64,000 nucleotides of DNA from Roseateles violae (GCF_030410485.1 NZ_JAUHHC010000002.1:1-64000), one strand, 5' to 3'. Positions 18,352-28,543 are shown, counted from the first letter of the stretch. A program made the numbers and translations. Notes: a model not told the origin generated them from the sequence alone.

Positions 18352-20529
18352 TCAGGACAGGCCGGCGAACACCGAGGGCGAGAAATCGGCCGCGCCCTCG
18401 GGCCGGTCGCGGCCGGCGGCCCAGTCGAGCAGGGCCTGGGCCGGCATCGGGCGGGCGAACAGATAACCCTGCAGTTCATCGCAGTCCAGCGCCACCAGGA
18501 TGTCGCGCTGCGCCGGCGTCTCGACGCCCTCGGCCACCACGCTCAGGCCCAGCGCGTGGGCCAGCTTGATCACCGCATCGACGACGGCGCGCGCATCACT
18601 GCTGAGGTCCAGGTCATTGATGAAGCTGCGGTCGATCTTCAGCTGCCGCGCCGGCAGCCGGCGCAGATAGCTGAGGCTGGAGTAGCCGGTGCCGAAATCG
18701 TCGATCGCCAGATAGACGCCCAGCTCGCCGAGGCCGCCGAAGGCGCGCAGCGTGGTCTTGACGTCCTCCATCGCCACCGATTCGGTGATCTCGCACAAGA
18801 GCTGCGCCGCCTCGATCTCGTGGCGCCGCAGCGCGGTGGCGATGCGCTCGACCAGATCGCTCTGGCGCAGCTGGTGGACCGACAGATTGATCGCCACCCG
18901 CATGCGCAGGCCGGCCTGCTGCCACAGCTGCATCTGCCGGCAGGCCTCGTCGATGACCCAGTTGCCGATCTCGCTGATCAGGCCGAAGCGCTCGGCGATG
19001 GGGATGAAGACATCGGGCGCGATCAGGCCGCGCTGCGGATGGCGCCAGCGCAGCAGCGCCTCGACGCCGCGGATCTGGCCGCGCCGGCTGTCCAGCTTGG
19101 GCTGGTAATGCAACTCCAGCTGGCCCTGCGCGATCGCCTGGCGCAGCTCGGTGTGCAGGCTCAGCTGCTCCAGCGCGCGCGCATCCATATGCTGCTCGAA
19201 CAGCGCGCAGCTGTTGCCGCCGGCGCGCTTGGCCGCATACATGGCCGCGTCGGCATGCGCCATCAGCTTGTCGCCGGGGCCATGGTCCGGATGGACGGCA
19301 ATGCCGATCGAGGCCGAGATCGGCAGCAGCGGCTGGTCGGCCAGGCCCAGCGGCGTGGCCAGCGCCTCGAGCAGGCGGCGCGCCAGGCTGATGCAGTCCG
19401 CGATCTCGGGCACGTCCTCCATCAGCAGCACGAACTCGTCGCCGCCAATGCGCGCCACCGTGTCGCTGTCGCGCGCGGTCGCCTGCAGGCGCCGCGCGAC
19501 CTCGCGAAGCACCTGGTCGCCGGCCGCATGGCCCAGCGAATCGTTGACCGGCTTGAAGCCGTCCAGGTCGATGCACAGCACGGCGATGCGCTCGCTGCGC
19601 CGCTCGCCGGCGTCGCGGCGCGGGTCGTCGCGGCCGCTGCGTGCCAGCGCATGCTGCAGCCGGTCCTCGAACAGCAGGCGGTTCGGCAGCTCGGTCAGCG
19701 GGTCCAGGAAGGCGCGCCGGCGCAGCTCCTCATTGGCCGACTGCAGCTGCGTATTGGCCGTCTGCAGCGAGCTGGAGAGCCGCAGCGCCTTGCTCTGCAG
19801 CCGCGCATCCAGGGTCGAGCTCAGCAAGGTCATCGACAGCAGGCCCAGCGAGGCCAGCATCACCAGGCCGCCGAGCAGGCGGCCGCTGAGCTGGTCGGCG
19901 CTCAGGCAGACGCTGTCGAAGGGGAAGCCGGCCGCGGCCATGCCGGTGTAGTGCATGCCGCTGATCGCCAGCCCCATCGCCAGCGCGGCCGCCAGCTGGT
20001 AGAGCGGGCGATAACGGCTGCCGCCGAATTCGCGCAGCCAGAAGAAGATCAGCAGGGCGGCGGCCGAGGCCAGCACCGCGATCAGCGCCGAGGCCGCCAC
20101 CAGCCGCGGGTCCCAGACGATGCCGGGCGCCATGTCCAGCGCCGCCATGCCGATGTAGTGCATCGCGCAGATGCCCAGGCCCATCAGCAGGGCGCCGCCG
20201 GCCAGGCGCGCCAGGCTCAGGCGGCCGCGGCTGGCCAGGGCCAGCGCCACCGCCGAGACGCCGATGGCGGCGATCCAGGACAGCAGGGTCTGCAGGCTGC
20301 GGTAGCCCAGCTCGATCGGCAGCGAGTAGGCGAACATGCCGACGAAATGCATGGCCCAGATGCCGGTGCCCATGGCCAGCGAGCCGCCGGCCCACCAGCT
20401 GCGCGCGACGGCCAGATCGGGCGTGCGCACGCGCTTGGCCAGATCCAGGCTGACATAGGACGCGAAGGTCGCGATCAGCAGCGAAGCCGCCACCAATTCG
20501 GGTGCGTAGCGGGGCGTCAGAAACAACAT
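18352..20529 (-). CDS. MHYT-GGDEF-EAL protein, bifunctional c-di-GMP synthase/phosphodiesterase (copy 1)
   Basis: A 725-residue inner membrane signalling protein. The N-terminal seven-helix MHYT sensor shows its three motifs (MHFVGM, MHYIGM, MHYTGM), thought to bind copper or sense gases. A GGDEF domain follows with an intact RIGGDEFVLL active site. The C-terminal EAL domain has EALLRW, DDFGTGYSSL, LKIDRSF and the AEGVET block, all needed for catalysis. Both making and breaking of c-di-GMP are therefore possible. It is about two thirds identical by eye to the protein encoded at 21492-23675, with only the dioxygenase gene between. c-di-GMP would act on motility through YcgR, encoded 28 kb away. 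Confidence 0.92.
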   Translation of the reverse strand: MLFLTPRYAPELVAASLLIATFASYVSLDLAKRVRTPDLAVARSWWAGGSLAMGTGIWAMHFVGMFAYSLPIELGYRSLQTLLSWIAAIGVSAVALALASRGRLSLARLAGGALLMGLGICAMHYIGMAALDMAPGIVWDPRLVAASALIAVLASAAALLIFFWLREFGGSRYRPLYQLAAALAMGLAISGMHYTGMAAAGFPFDSVCLSADQLSGRLLGGLVMLASLGLLSMTLLSSTLDARLQSKALRLSSSLQTANTQLQSANEELRRRAFLDPLTELPNRLLFEDRLQHALARSGRDDPRRDAGERRSERIAVLCIDLDGFKPVNDSLGHAAGDQVLREVARRLQATARDSDTVARIGGDEFVLLMEDVPEIADCISLARRLLEALATPLGLADQPLLPISASIGIAVHPDHGPGDKLMAHADAAMYAAKRAGGNSCALFEQHMDARALEQLSLHTELRQAIAQGQLELHYQPKLDSRRGQIRGVEALLRWRHPQRGLIAPDVFIPIAERFGLISEIGNWVIDEACRQMQLWQQAGLRMRVAINLSVHQLRQSDLVERIATALRRHEIEAAQLLCEITESVAMEDVKTTLRAFGGLGELGVYLAIDDFGTGYSSLSYLRRLPARQLKIDRSFINDLDLSSDARAVVDAVIKLAHALGLSVVAEGVETPAQRDILVALDCDELQGYLFARPMPAQALLDWAAGRDRPEGAADFSPSVFAGLS

Positions 20530-20588
20530 CCGGGCACTTTAAGCGAAGCAAGCCCGCGCCGGCGAGCCTGCGGCCGCCGCGGCGGCGC

Positions 20589-21431
20589 TCAGCCCTTCGT
20601 CGAGTCCGCCAATCGCGCGGCCAGGGGCCCGAAGCCATAGGCATCCATGCCCAGCGAGCCGAAGGTCAGGCTGGCATGCAGGCGCCGCGGCGCCGCCGCG
20701 CGCCCGCCGGCGCCGGCCGCCACGAACCAGGGCAGCAGATGCTCGTCGCTCGGATGCATGTCGACCGCGTGCGGCGCCTGCTGGCGGTAGTCGAGCAGCG
20801 CGTCCCAGTCGCGCGCGGCGCTGCGCGCCACGAACCAGTCGCGGAAGGCGCGCGAGGCCTCGATCTCCGGCGCGTCGATGGCGGGCGGGCGGCCGCCGCC
20901 GAAGACCAGGCGCAGATTGTGGGTGATGCTGCCGCTGCCGATGATCAGCACGCCGTCCTCGGCGAGAGGCGCCAGCGCCTGGCCCAGCGCGAACTGCTGG
21001 GCCGGGCTCTGGCTCGGCACGAAGGCCAGCGGCAGCACCGGCACCTCGGCCTCGGGGTAGACATAGCGCAGCGGTGTCCAGGCGCCATGGTCGAGCCCGC
21101 CCTGGTCCGCGCGGGCGATCGCGACCCCGGCCCGGGCCGCCAGCGCCTGGACCTCGTCGGCCAGGGCCGGCGCGCCGGCGGCGTCGTAGCGCAGGCGGTT
21201 GAGCTTCGGATCGAAGCCGCCGAAGTCGTAGACCGCCTCATGCCGCGCGCCGGCCAGCAGCACCGGCTGGCGCGCCAGGCTGTGGGCCGAGACGACCAGC
21301 AGCGCGCGCGGCCGGCCGAACTCGGCGTCCAGCGCGCGGCCCAGCCGCTGCATGAAGGCACCGGCCTCGCGCGGCTCCAGCGCCGTCATCGGCGAGCCAT
21401 GCGAGAGGAAGAGGGGAGGGAAGCTGTTCAT
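20589..21431 (-). CDS. DODA-type extradiol aromatic ring-opening dioxygenase (YgiD-like)
   Basis: A 280-residue enzyme of the class III extradiol dioxygenase/LigB-like fold. Metal-binding histidines are seen in LSHGSPM near residue 12, in SITHNL in the middle, and in SDEHLLP near the C-terminus, the pattern of plant DODA and E. coli YgiD. Such enzymes open catechol rings such as DOPA with a single metal ion. The start at 21431 gives the usual MNSFPPLFLSHGSP N-terminus. It sits between two paralogous MHYT-GGDEF-EAL genes on the same strand, with 59-60 base gaps, but no functional link is evident. Confidence 0.87.
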   Translation of the reverse strand: MNSFPPLFLSHGSPMTALEPREAGAFMQRLGRALDAEFGRPRALLVVSAHSLARQPVLLAGARHEAVYDFGGFDPKLNRLRYDAAGAPALADEVQALAARAGVAIARADQGGLDHGAWTPLRYVYPEAEVPVLPLAFVPSQSPAQQFALGQALAPLAEDGVLIIGSGSITHNLRLVFGGGRPPAIDAPEIEASRAFRDWFVARSAARDWDALLDYRQQAPHAVDMHPSDEHLLPWFVAAGAGGRAAAPRRLHASLTFGSLGMDAYGFGPLAARLADSTKG

Positions 21432-21491
21432 GATGCTGCCATTGGAGCGCGCGCGCCGGGCTCGGCGGTGCTGCGCCCTTGCATGCAGCAT

Positions 21492-23675
21492 TCAATCGCT
21501 TGCTACGGTCGCGGCGCGCCCGCCGCCCTCCGCGCCGCCGGCGCGTCGCGCCAGCGCCCAGTCCAGCAGGGCCGCGGCCGGCATCGGCCGGGCGAACAGA
21601 TAGCCCTGCAGCTTGTCGCAATCCAGCCCGATCAGCACATCGCGCTGCGCCTCGGTCTCCACGCCCTCGGCCACCACCTCCAGGTCCAGCGCATGGGCCA
21701 GGCGGATGATGCCGTCGACGATGGCGCGGGCGTCGGCGCTGCTGGCCAGGTCCTGGACGAAGCTGGCGTCGATCTTCAGCTGACGGGCCGGCAGGCGGCG
21801 CAGATGGCTGAGGCTGGAGTAGCCGGCGCCGAAGTCGTCGATGGACAGCGAGACGCCGATGCGCGCCAGGCCCTCGAAGCTCTGCTGCGCGGCCCTCACA
21901 TCATCCATCGCCATCGACTCGGTGATCTCGCACAGCAGCTGGTCGGCGTCGACGCGGTGGCGGCGCAGCGCGGCCCCGACGCGCTCGACCAGATCGCTCT
22001 GGCGCAGCTGGTGGACCGAGAGATTGATGGCCACCCGCAGCCGCAGTCCCTGGATCCGCCACAGCGCCATCTGGCGGCAGGCCTGGTCGATGACCCAGTC
22101 GCCGAGCTCGTCGATCAGGCCATGGCGTTCGGCCAGCGGGATGAAGACGGCGGGCGGCACGCTGCCATGCTGCGGATGCTCCCAGCGCAGCAGGGCCTCG
22201 ACGCCGCTGAGCTGCAGCCGCCGGGCGTCCACCTTGGGCTGGTAATGCAGGCGCAGCTGGCCCCGGGCGATGGCCTGGCGCAGATCGGACTGCAGGCTCA
22301 GGCTGACGCGCGCGTCGAGGTCCATATTCGGCTCGAACAGCGCGCAGCCATGGCCGCCCCTGCGCTTGGCGGCATACATGGCGGCGTCGGCCCGGGCCAT
22401 CAGCTTGTCGCCGGGACCATGGTCGGGGAACAGCACCACGCCCACCGAGGCGCCCAGGTGCAGGTTCTGTCCGTCCACCTCGAGCGGCGTGGCGAACTGC
22501 TCGACGATGCGACGGGCAGCGCCCATGCCGTCCTCGGCATCGGCCAGGCCTTCCAGCAGCAGCACGAACTCGTCGCCGCCCACCCGCGCTACCGTGTCCG
22601 CATCGCGCGCCGCCTGCAGCAGCCGGCGGCCCACTTCCTGAAGCACGGCATCGCCCATCGCGTGGCCGAAGGAATCGTTGATTGGCTTGAAGCCGTCCAG
22701 GTCGACGAAGAGCACGGCCAAGCGTTCCGGCACGCCGCTGCGGTCCGGTTCCGCCGGTTCCGCCGGCTGCGCAAGGCTGCGCTCGATGCGGACCAGCGCG
22801 TGCTGCAGGCGATCCTCGAACAGCAGCCGGTTCGGCAAGCCGGTCAAGGGATCGACGAAGGCGCGCCGCTGCAGTTCCTCATTGGCCGTCTGCAGCTGCC
22901 GGTTGCTGATCCGCAGCGAGTCGGCCAGTCGGGCCGTGCGGCTTTGCATGCGGGTGTCCAGCGTCGAGGTGAACAGCGTCAGGCCCAGCAGGGCGACGGT
23001 GGCCAGCGTGACCACGACGCCCAGGTCTTGGCCGGCCAGCTGGTCGGCGCTGCGGCAGACCGCGCCGACGGGGAAATGAGCGGCCGCCATGCCGGTGTAG
23101 TGCATGCCGGCGATCGCCAGGCCCATCACCAGCGCGGCCAGCAGCTGGTAGATCTGCCCGCGCGCGCCGCTGACGCGGCGCAGCCAAAAGAAGATCAGCA
23201 GCGCGGCCAGCGAGGCGGCGATCGCGATCGCGGCCGAGGCGGCCACCAGGCCGAGGTCCCAGACGATGGGCGGCGCCATGTCCAGCGCCGCCATGCCGGT
23301 GTAGTGCATCGCGCAGATGCCGGCGCCCATCAGGATGGCGCCGCCGACCAGTCGGCCGGGGCGCAGGCGGCCGCTATTGGCCACGTGCAGCGCGATCGCC
23401 GAGACGATCACCGCGGCCAGCCAGGACAGCAGGGTCTGCAGACCGCGGTAGCCGAGGGCGATCGGCAGCGAGAACGCGAACATGCCGATGAAGTGCATGG
23501 CCCAGATGCCGGTGCCCATGGCCACCGAGCCGCCCAGCCACCAATGGCGGGCGGCCCGGCGGTCGGGTAGCCGCACGCGCTTGGCCAGGTCCAGCGCCAC
23601 ATAGGAGGCGAACACGGCAATGAACAGCGAGAGCGCGACGATCGCCGGGTTGTAGGTCGAAGGCAGGAAACTCAT
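21492..23675 (-). CDS. MHYT-GGDEF-EAL protein, bifunctional c-di-GMP synthase/phosphodiesterase (copy 2)
   Basis: A 727-residue paralogue of the protein at 18352-20529, with the same domain order: membrane MHYT sensor (MHFIGM, MHYTGM, MHYTGM), GGDEF domain with RVGGDEFVLL, and EAL domain with EALLRW and AEGVET. One difference is DDFGAGYSSL in place of DDFGTGYSSL, a change tolerated in many active EAL enzymes. The ATG at 23675 gives an N-terminus equivalent to copy 1. It is divergent from the YbbP-like permease gene. The two genes probably arose by duplication that enclosed or was later split by the dioxygenase gene. Confidence 0.92.
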   Translation of the reverse strand: MSFLPSTYNPAIVALSLFIAVFASYVALDLAKRVRLPDRRAARHWWLGGSVAMGTGIWAMHFIGMFAFSLPIALGYRGLQTLLSWLAAVIVSAIALHVANSGRLRPGRLVGGAILMGAGICAMHYTGMAALDMAPPIVWDLGLVAASAAIAIAASLAALLIFFWLRRVSGARGQIYQLLAALVMGLAIAGMHYTGMAAAHFPVGAVCRSADQLAGQDLGVVVTLATVALLGLTLFTSTLDTRMQSRTARLADSLRISNRQLQTANEELQRRAFVDPLTGLPNRLLFEDRLQHALVRIERSLAQPAEPAEPDRSGVPERLAVLFVDLDGFKPINDSFGHAMGDAVLQEVGRRLLQAARDADTVARVGGDEFVLLLEGLADAEDGMGAARRIVEQFATPLEVDGQNLHLGASVGVVLFPDHGPGDKLMARADAAMYAAKRRGGHGCALFEPNMDLDARVSLSLQSDLRQAIARGQLRLHYQPKVDARRLQLSGVEALLRWEHPQHGSVPPAVFIPLAERHGLIDELGDWVIDQACRQMALWRIQGLRLRVAINLSVHQLRQSDLVERVGAALRRHRVDADQLLCEITESMAMDDVRAAQQSFEGLARIGVSLSIDDFGAGYSSLSHLRRLPARQLKIDASFVQDLASSADARAIVDGIIRLAHALDLEVVAEGVETEAQRDVLIGLDCDKLQGYLFARPMPAAALLDWALARRAGGAEGGGRAATVASD

Positions 23676-23888
23676 GCGCGGTATGGCCTTGGAAATCCGG
23701 TGGTTCTCTCCCTGTGAGCGCTCGGGCCCTTGGCCGTCAGTGTCGATGTCGGAGGCGGGCTTCGCGCCCAATTTGGCGACAAGGGCTTATCCCTGCGCGC
23801 CAGTTGCTGTCGGCTTGTGTACAGCCCCCAGCTTTCCGTGCGAAACCGCACGAATCGCCGAGGTCGGCTTGTTCGCTACAGTGCGTCC

Positions 23889-26468
23889 ATGAGCAGCCTT
23901 CCCGACGCCCCGTCCTTGCCCGTCCAGCCGCTGCGGCCGCCCCGCGCCCCGAGCGTGGTTCACATCGCCTGGCGCCAGCTCTGGCGCGACTGGCGCGCCG
24001 GCGAGCTGCGCCTGCTGATGATTGCCGTCGGCCTGGCGGTCGCGGCGCTGTGCGCGGTCGCCTTTCTGTCCGACCGGCTGGACCAGGGCCTGCGCCGCGA
24101 TGCGGCGCAGCTGCTGGGCGGCGAGGCCCTGGTCGCCAGCGACCAGCCGACTCCGCCGGCCCTGGTCCAGCTGGCCGGCGAGCTGGGCCTGCAGCAGATG
24201 CGCAGCGTCACCTTTCCGAGCATGGCGCGGGCCGGCGAGGCGCAGGGCGGTGCCAGCCGCCTGGTGGCCGTCAAGGCGGTCAGCGCCGGCTATCCGCTGC
24301 GCGGCAAGCTGACCCTGGCCGGCGGACGCAGCGGCGGCGCGCCGGCGCGCGGCGAGGTCTGGGTGGACGCGGCCGTTCTGGACGGCCTGGGGCTGAAGAT
24401 AGGCGATCCGCTGCTGCTGGGCGACAGCCGCCTGCGCATCGCCGGCGCGATCGCCAACGAGCCGGATCGCGGCGCCGGCTTCATGAACTTCGCGCCGCGG
24501 GTGATGCTGGCCGAGGACGATCTGCCGGCCACCGGCCTGGTGCAGCCGGCCAGCCGCGTCACCTACCGGCTGGCGCTGGCCGCGCCGCCGGGCCGGGCAC
24601 AGGCGATCGAGCAGTTCGTCGCGCGCGCCAAGGCGCATCTGGAGAAATCCGGCGAGCGCGGCGTGCGGCTGGAGTCGCTGGAGACCGGCCGCCCCGAGAT
24701 GCGCCAGACCCTGGATCGCGCGGCCAAGTTCCTCAAGCTGGTGGCAATGCTGTCGGCGCTGCTGGCGGCGGTGGCCGTCGTGCTGGCGGCGCGCGACTTT
24801 GCCGCCCGCCATCTGGACGATTGCGCGATGCTGCGCGTCCTGGGCCAGCCGCAGTGGCGCATCGCCTGGGCCTATGGGCTCGAGTTCGGCGCCGCCGGCC
24901 TCGTCGCCAGCCTGGCCGGCGTGCTGCTGGGCCTGGCCCTGCACTGGGTCTTCGTCGGCCTGCTGGCGGGCCTGATCGAGGTCAGCCTGCCGCCGCCGAC
25001 GATCCGGCCGGCGCTCTTGGGCCTGGGCCTGGGCGCCAGCCTGCTGCTGGGCTTCGGCCTGCCGCCGGTGCTGCAGCTGGCCGCCGTGCCGGCGCTGCGG
25101 GTGATGCGGCGCGATCTGGGCGGGTTCAAGGCCGGCTCGATCGCCGTGCTGGCGGCCGGCGTGCTGGGCTTCGGCGCGATCCTGCTGGTGCTGTCCGGCG
25201 ATGCGCGGCTGGGCCTGATCGCCGCCGGCGGCTTTGCCGTCGCGCTGGCGCTGTTCGCGCTGCTGGCCTGGGCGGCGGTGCTGCTGCTGCGCCGGCTGGT
25301 GCCGCAGGCAGGGGCGCCGCGCTGGCTCCTGCTGGCGACGCGCCAGCTCGCCTCGCGGCCGGGCTTCGCGGTGGTGCAGGTCGCCTCGCTGGCGATCGGT
25401 CTGCTGGCGCTGGCGCTGCTGGTGCTGCTGCGCACCGACCTGATCGCCGGCTGGCGCCAGGCGACGCCGGCCCATGCGCCGGACCGCTTCGTCATCAATA
25501 TCCAGCCCGATCAGGGCGAGGCCTTCCGCGCGCGGCTGCAGGCGGCCGGCGTGAAGGGCTATGACTGGTATCCGATGATCCGCGGCCGCCTGATGGCGAT
25601 CAACGATCGCGCCATCCTGCCGGCGCAGTTCACCGACGAGCGCGCGCAGCGCCTGGTCGAGCGGGAGTTCAATCTGAGCCACAGCGCCGCGCTGCCGGCG
25701 CACAACAAGCTGGCCGGCGGCGCCTGGACCGCCGACGATGCGCAAGGGCTGAGCGTCGAGGAGGGCCTGGCGGAGACCCTGGGACTGAAGCTGGGTGACC
25801 GCCTGCGCTTCGACGTGGCCGGCAGCGCCGTGGAGGCGCGCATCACCAGCCTGCGCAAGGTCGACTGGGCCTCGATGCGGGTCAACTTCTTCGTGCTGTT
25901 CCCGCGCGCCGAGATGCCGGAGCTGCCGGCCACCTATATCTCGGCCTTCAAGGCGCCGGTCGGCGAGGCTCAGCGCGCGGCGCTGGACCGCGCGCTGAGC
26001 CACGAGTTCCCCAATCTGACCGTCATCGACGTGTCCGCGCAGCTGAACCAGGTGCAGGCGGTGGTCGACCAGGTGATCCAGGCGGTGCAGTTCCTGTTTG
26101 CCTTCACGCTGGCCACCGGCCTGGTCGTGCTGCTGGCCTCGGTGGCCAGCACGCGCGAGGCGCGCACCCGCGAGTTCGCGCTGATGCGCGCGCTGGGCGC
26201 CGGCTCGCAGCTGCTGGCCCAGGTGCAGCGCGCGGAGCTGTTGGGCGTCGGCGCGCTGGCCGGCTTTCTGGCCGGGGCGGTGGCCCTGGTGCTGGGCGGG
26301 CTGCTGGCCCGCTATGTGTTCGACTTCAGCTGGCAGCTCAAGCCCTGGGCGCCGCTGATCAGCGCCGCCGCCGGCGCGCTGCTGGCGCAGCTGGCCGGCT
26401 GGTGGAGCCTGCGCGGCGTGTTGCAGCGGCCGGTGGTGCAGACGCTGCGCGAGGCGACCAGCGAATAG
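23889..26468 (+). CDS. FtsX-like ABC transporter permease (YbbP-like)
   Basis: An 859-residue inner membrane protein with two FtsX-type modules. One transmembrane segment lies near residue 40 (LLMIAVGLAVAALCAVAF), a large periplasmic domain follows, then clusters of membrane helices around residues 285-540 and three more in the last 140 residues after VIQAVQFLFAF. The pattern with ASTREARTREFALMRALGA before the last helices is typical of YbbP. The usual partner ATPase (YbbA) and TesA are not adjacent, so they must be encoded elsewhere if they exist. YbbA-YbbP is thought to work at the cell envelope but its substrate is not established. It converges on mcp with a 7-bp gap. Confidence 0.87.
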   Translation: MSSLPDAPSLPVQPLRPPRAPSVVHIAWRQLWRDWRAGELRLLMIAVGLAVAALCAVAFLSDRLDQGLRRDAAQLLGGEALVASDQPTPPALVQLAGELGLQQMRSVTFPSMARAGEAQGGASRLVAVKAVSAGYPLRGKLTLAGGRSGGAPARGEVWVDAAVLDGLGLKIGDPLLLGDSRLRIAGAIANEPDRGAGFMNFAPRVMLAEDDLPATGLVQPASRVTYRLALAAPPGRAQAIEQFVARAKAHLEKSGERGVRLESLETGRPEMRQTLDRAAKFLKLVAMLSALLAAVAVVLAARDFAARHLDDCAMLRVLGQPQWRIAWAYGLEFGAAGLVASLAGVLLGLALHWVFVGLLAGLIEVSLPPPTIRPALLGLGLGASLLLGFGLPPVLQLAAVPALRVMRRDLGGFKAGSIAVLAAGVLGFGAILLVLSGDARLGLIAAGGFAVALALFALLAWAAVLLLRRLVPQAGAPRWLLLATRQLASRPGFAVVQVASLAIGLLALALLVLLRTDLIAGWRQATPAHAPDRFVINIQPDQGEAFRARLQAAGVKGYDWYPMIRGRLMAINDRAILPAQFTDERAQRLVEREFNLSHSAALPAHNKLAGGAWTADDAQGLSVEEGLAETLGLKLGDRLRFDVAGSAVEARITSLRKVDWASMRVNFFVLFPRAEMPELPATYISAFKAPVGEAQRAALDRALSHEFPNLTVIDVSAQLNQVQAVVDQVIQAVQFLFAFTLATGLVVLLASVASTREARTREFALMRALGAGSQLLAQVQRAELLGVGALAGFLAGAVALVLGGLLARYVFDFSWQLKPWAPLISAAAGALLAQLAGWWSLRGVLQRPVVQTLREATSE

Positions 26469-26475
26469 CGGGCGC

Positions 26476-28527
26476 TCAGAAGGACTGCCAGTCCTCGCCG
26501 GCGCTGGCCGGCGCGTTCGGCCGCGGCGCGGCCGCCGGCGTCAGCTTGGGCGTGACCTTGGGCGCCACCTTGGGCAGGCTCGGCTTGGCGAGCGGCTTGA
26601 GCTGCGCCGCCGGCTCGCCCTCGTTCAGCTTGAACACCGAGACGACCTCGGTCAGCCGGTGCGCCTGGTCCTTCAGGCTTTCGGCAGCGGCGGCCGATTC
26701 CTCGACCAGGGCCGCGTTCTGCTGCGTCATCTGATCGAGCTGCACGACGGTGCCGTTGATGGCGACGATGCCCTGGCTCTGCTCGCCGGAGGCGGCGGTG
26801 ATCTCGCCGATGATGTCGGTGACGCGGCCGACGCTGGCGACGATCTCGCTCATCGAGCTGCCGGCCTCCTGCACCAGGCGCGCGCCGGTCTCGACGCGCT
26901 CGACGCTGGCGCCGATCAGGCTCTTGATCTCCTTGGCCGCCTCGGCGCTGCGCTGCGCCAGCGAGCGCACCTCGCCGGCGACGACCGCGAAGCCGCGGCC
27001 CTGCTCGCCGGCGCGGGCCGCCTCGACGGCGGCATTCAGCGCGAGGATATTGGTCTGGAAGGCGATGCCGTCGATGACGCCGATGATGTCGTTGATCTTC
27101 TTCGAGCTGGTCGCGATCTCGTCCATGGTGGAGACGACCTGGCCGACGACCTCGCCGCCCCTGGCCGCCGCGCCGGAGGCCGAGGCGACCAGCTGGTTGG
27201 CGGTGCGCGCCGAGTCGGCCGTCTGCCGCACGGTGCCGGTCAGCTGCGTCATCGAGGAGGCGGCGTTCTGCAGGTTCGAGGCGGTCTGCTCGGTGCGCTG
27301 GCTCAGGTCCTGGTTGCCGGTGGCGATCTCGGTGCTGGCGGTGCCGATCGAATCGACCGAGTGGCGCACGGTGCCGATGGTGTCGGCCAGGCGCCGGCGC
27401 ATGGCCTCGGTCTGGCGGATCAGGGTGCCGATCTCGTCCTGGCTGGCGCTGTCGACCGCATGGGTCAGGTCGCCGTCGGCGATGGAGCCGATCGCCTTGG
27501 TCAGATCCCCCAGCGGCCGGGCGACCCAGCGCCGCATCATCCAGAACAGGCCGAAGCCCAGGCCCACGCTGGTCAGCGCCAGCATGGCCCAGAAGGGCAG
27601 CATGGTGCCCCAGTGCGAGGCCATCGCCTCGCTGTTGGAGACCTGGGCGACGACCCAGTAGCCGTTCTGCTCGTTGCGGCGCACGATGGCGAAGGCGTCG
27701 TCGCGCTGGCTGCCCAGCACATCGGGCACATGGGCGACATGACCCTGCGCATCGGCCTCGGCCAGCGCGGCCAGCAGGGCCGGCGCCGCTTCCTTCAGCA
27801 GCTTGCCCTTGGCCGTCGGGTGGGCGGCGAAGAAGGCCTTCTCCGGATCCTTGGCCGCGCCGATGATGTAGGTGCCGCCGGTCTCGAAGAACCTGGCGTC
27901 GGCGGCCATCTTGTCCATGGCCTTCTCGAAGGCGTCGAGGTCGAAGCCGACGTAGAGCAGGCCGATCAGCTTGCCGGCCTCGTTCTTGATCGGCTCGTAA
28001 TAGCTCATATAGGCGCGGCCGAACAGCACCGCGCGGCCCGCATAGGGCTTGCCGGCCATCAGCGTGGCGAAGGCCGGGTGCGAGCTGCCGAGCTTGGTGC
28101 CCAGCGCGCGCGTGCCGTCGGCCTTCTTGACCGAGGTGGTGATGCGCTCGAAGTCGCCGTCCTTGGCGGCGAAGACGGTGGCCACGCCGCCGGTCGTGGC
28201 GGCGAACTTGTCCACCTGGGTGAAGTTGCCGTTCAGCTTCGGGCCCCAGTCGCGCAGCTCGCCGGTGGCTTCATCGAGCTGGAAGCTGGGGCCGAACTCC
28301 TGGCGGAAGGAGCCGAAATTGCGTTCGACCAGGATGCGCGAGGTGTCGTCCATCGCGTTCATTGCGTCGACCATCGATTGGGTCTTGTCGGCGACCCAGG
28401 TATTGACGCGTTCGTGGGCGGCACGGGTCAGCATCACGCTGACGATGCCGGTGACGGCCAGAAGGACGGCCGCGAGGGCTGCGACGCCGGTCAGCGAGAC
28501 GCGGCGTGCGATCGAGGAGGCAGCCAT
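26476..28527 (-). CDS. Methyl-accepting chemotaxis protein with periplasmic Cache domain
   Basis: A 683-residue chemoreceptor. TM1 lies around residues 11-32, a periplasmic sensor of about 270 residues with Cache features (YVGFDLDAFEKAMDKMA) follows, then TM2 near 315-335, a HAMP domain and the cytoplasmic signalling hairpin. The hairpin tip carries the conserved [21 protein letters not shown]-type block. The C-terminus after an Ala/Pro/Lys linker is DWQSF, a close relative of the NWETF pentapeptide that tethers CheR. It is the last gene of the chemotaxis operon, separated from cheW by a hairpin terminator. The ligand is unknown; Cache sensors often bind small acids or amines. Confidence 0.93.
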   Translation of the reverse strand: MAASSIARRVSLTGVAALAAVLLAVTGIVSVMLTRAAHERVNTWVADKTQSMVDAMNAMDDTSRILVERNFGSFRQEFGPSFQLDEATGELRDWGPKLNGNFTQVDKFAATTGGVATVFAAKDGDFERITTSVKKADGTRALGTKLGSSHPAFATLMAGKPYAGRAVLFGRAYMSYYEPIKNEAGKLIGLLYVGFDLDAFEKAMDKMAADARFFETGGTYIIGAAKDPEKAFFAAHPTAKGKLLKEAAPALLAALAEADAQGHVAHVPDVLGSQRDDAFAIVRRNEQNGYWVVAQVSNSEAMASHWGTMLPFWAMLALTSVGLGFGLFWMMRRWVARPLGDLTKAIGSIADGDLTHAVDSASQDEIGTLIRQTEAMRRRLADTIGTVRHSVDSIGTASTEIATGNQDLSQRTEQTASNLQNAASSMTQLTGTVRQTADSARTANQLVASASGAAARGGEVVGQVVSTMDEIATSSKKINDIIGVIDGIAFQTNILALNAAVEAARAGEQGRGFAVVAGEVRSLAQRSAEAAKEIKSLIGASVERVETGARLVQEAGSSMSEIVASVGRVTDIIGEITAASGEQSQGIVAINGTVVQLDQMTQQNAALVEESAAAAESLKDQAHRLTEVVSVFKLNEGEPAAQLKPLAKPSLPKVAPKVTPKLTPAAAPRPNAPASAGEDWQSF

Positions 28528-28543
28528 GACCGGTACTCCAGAT

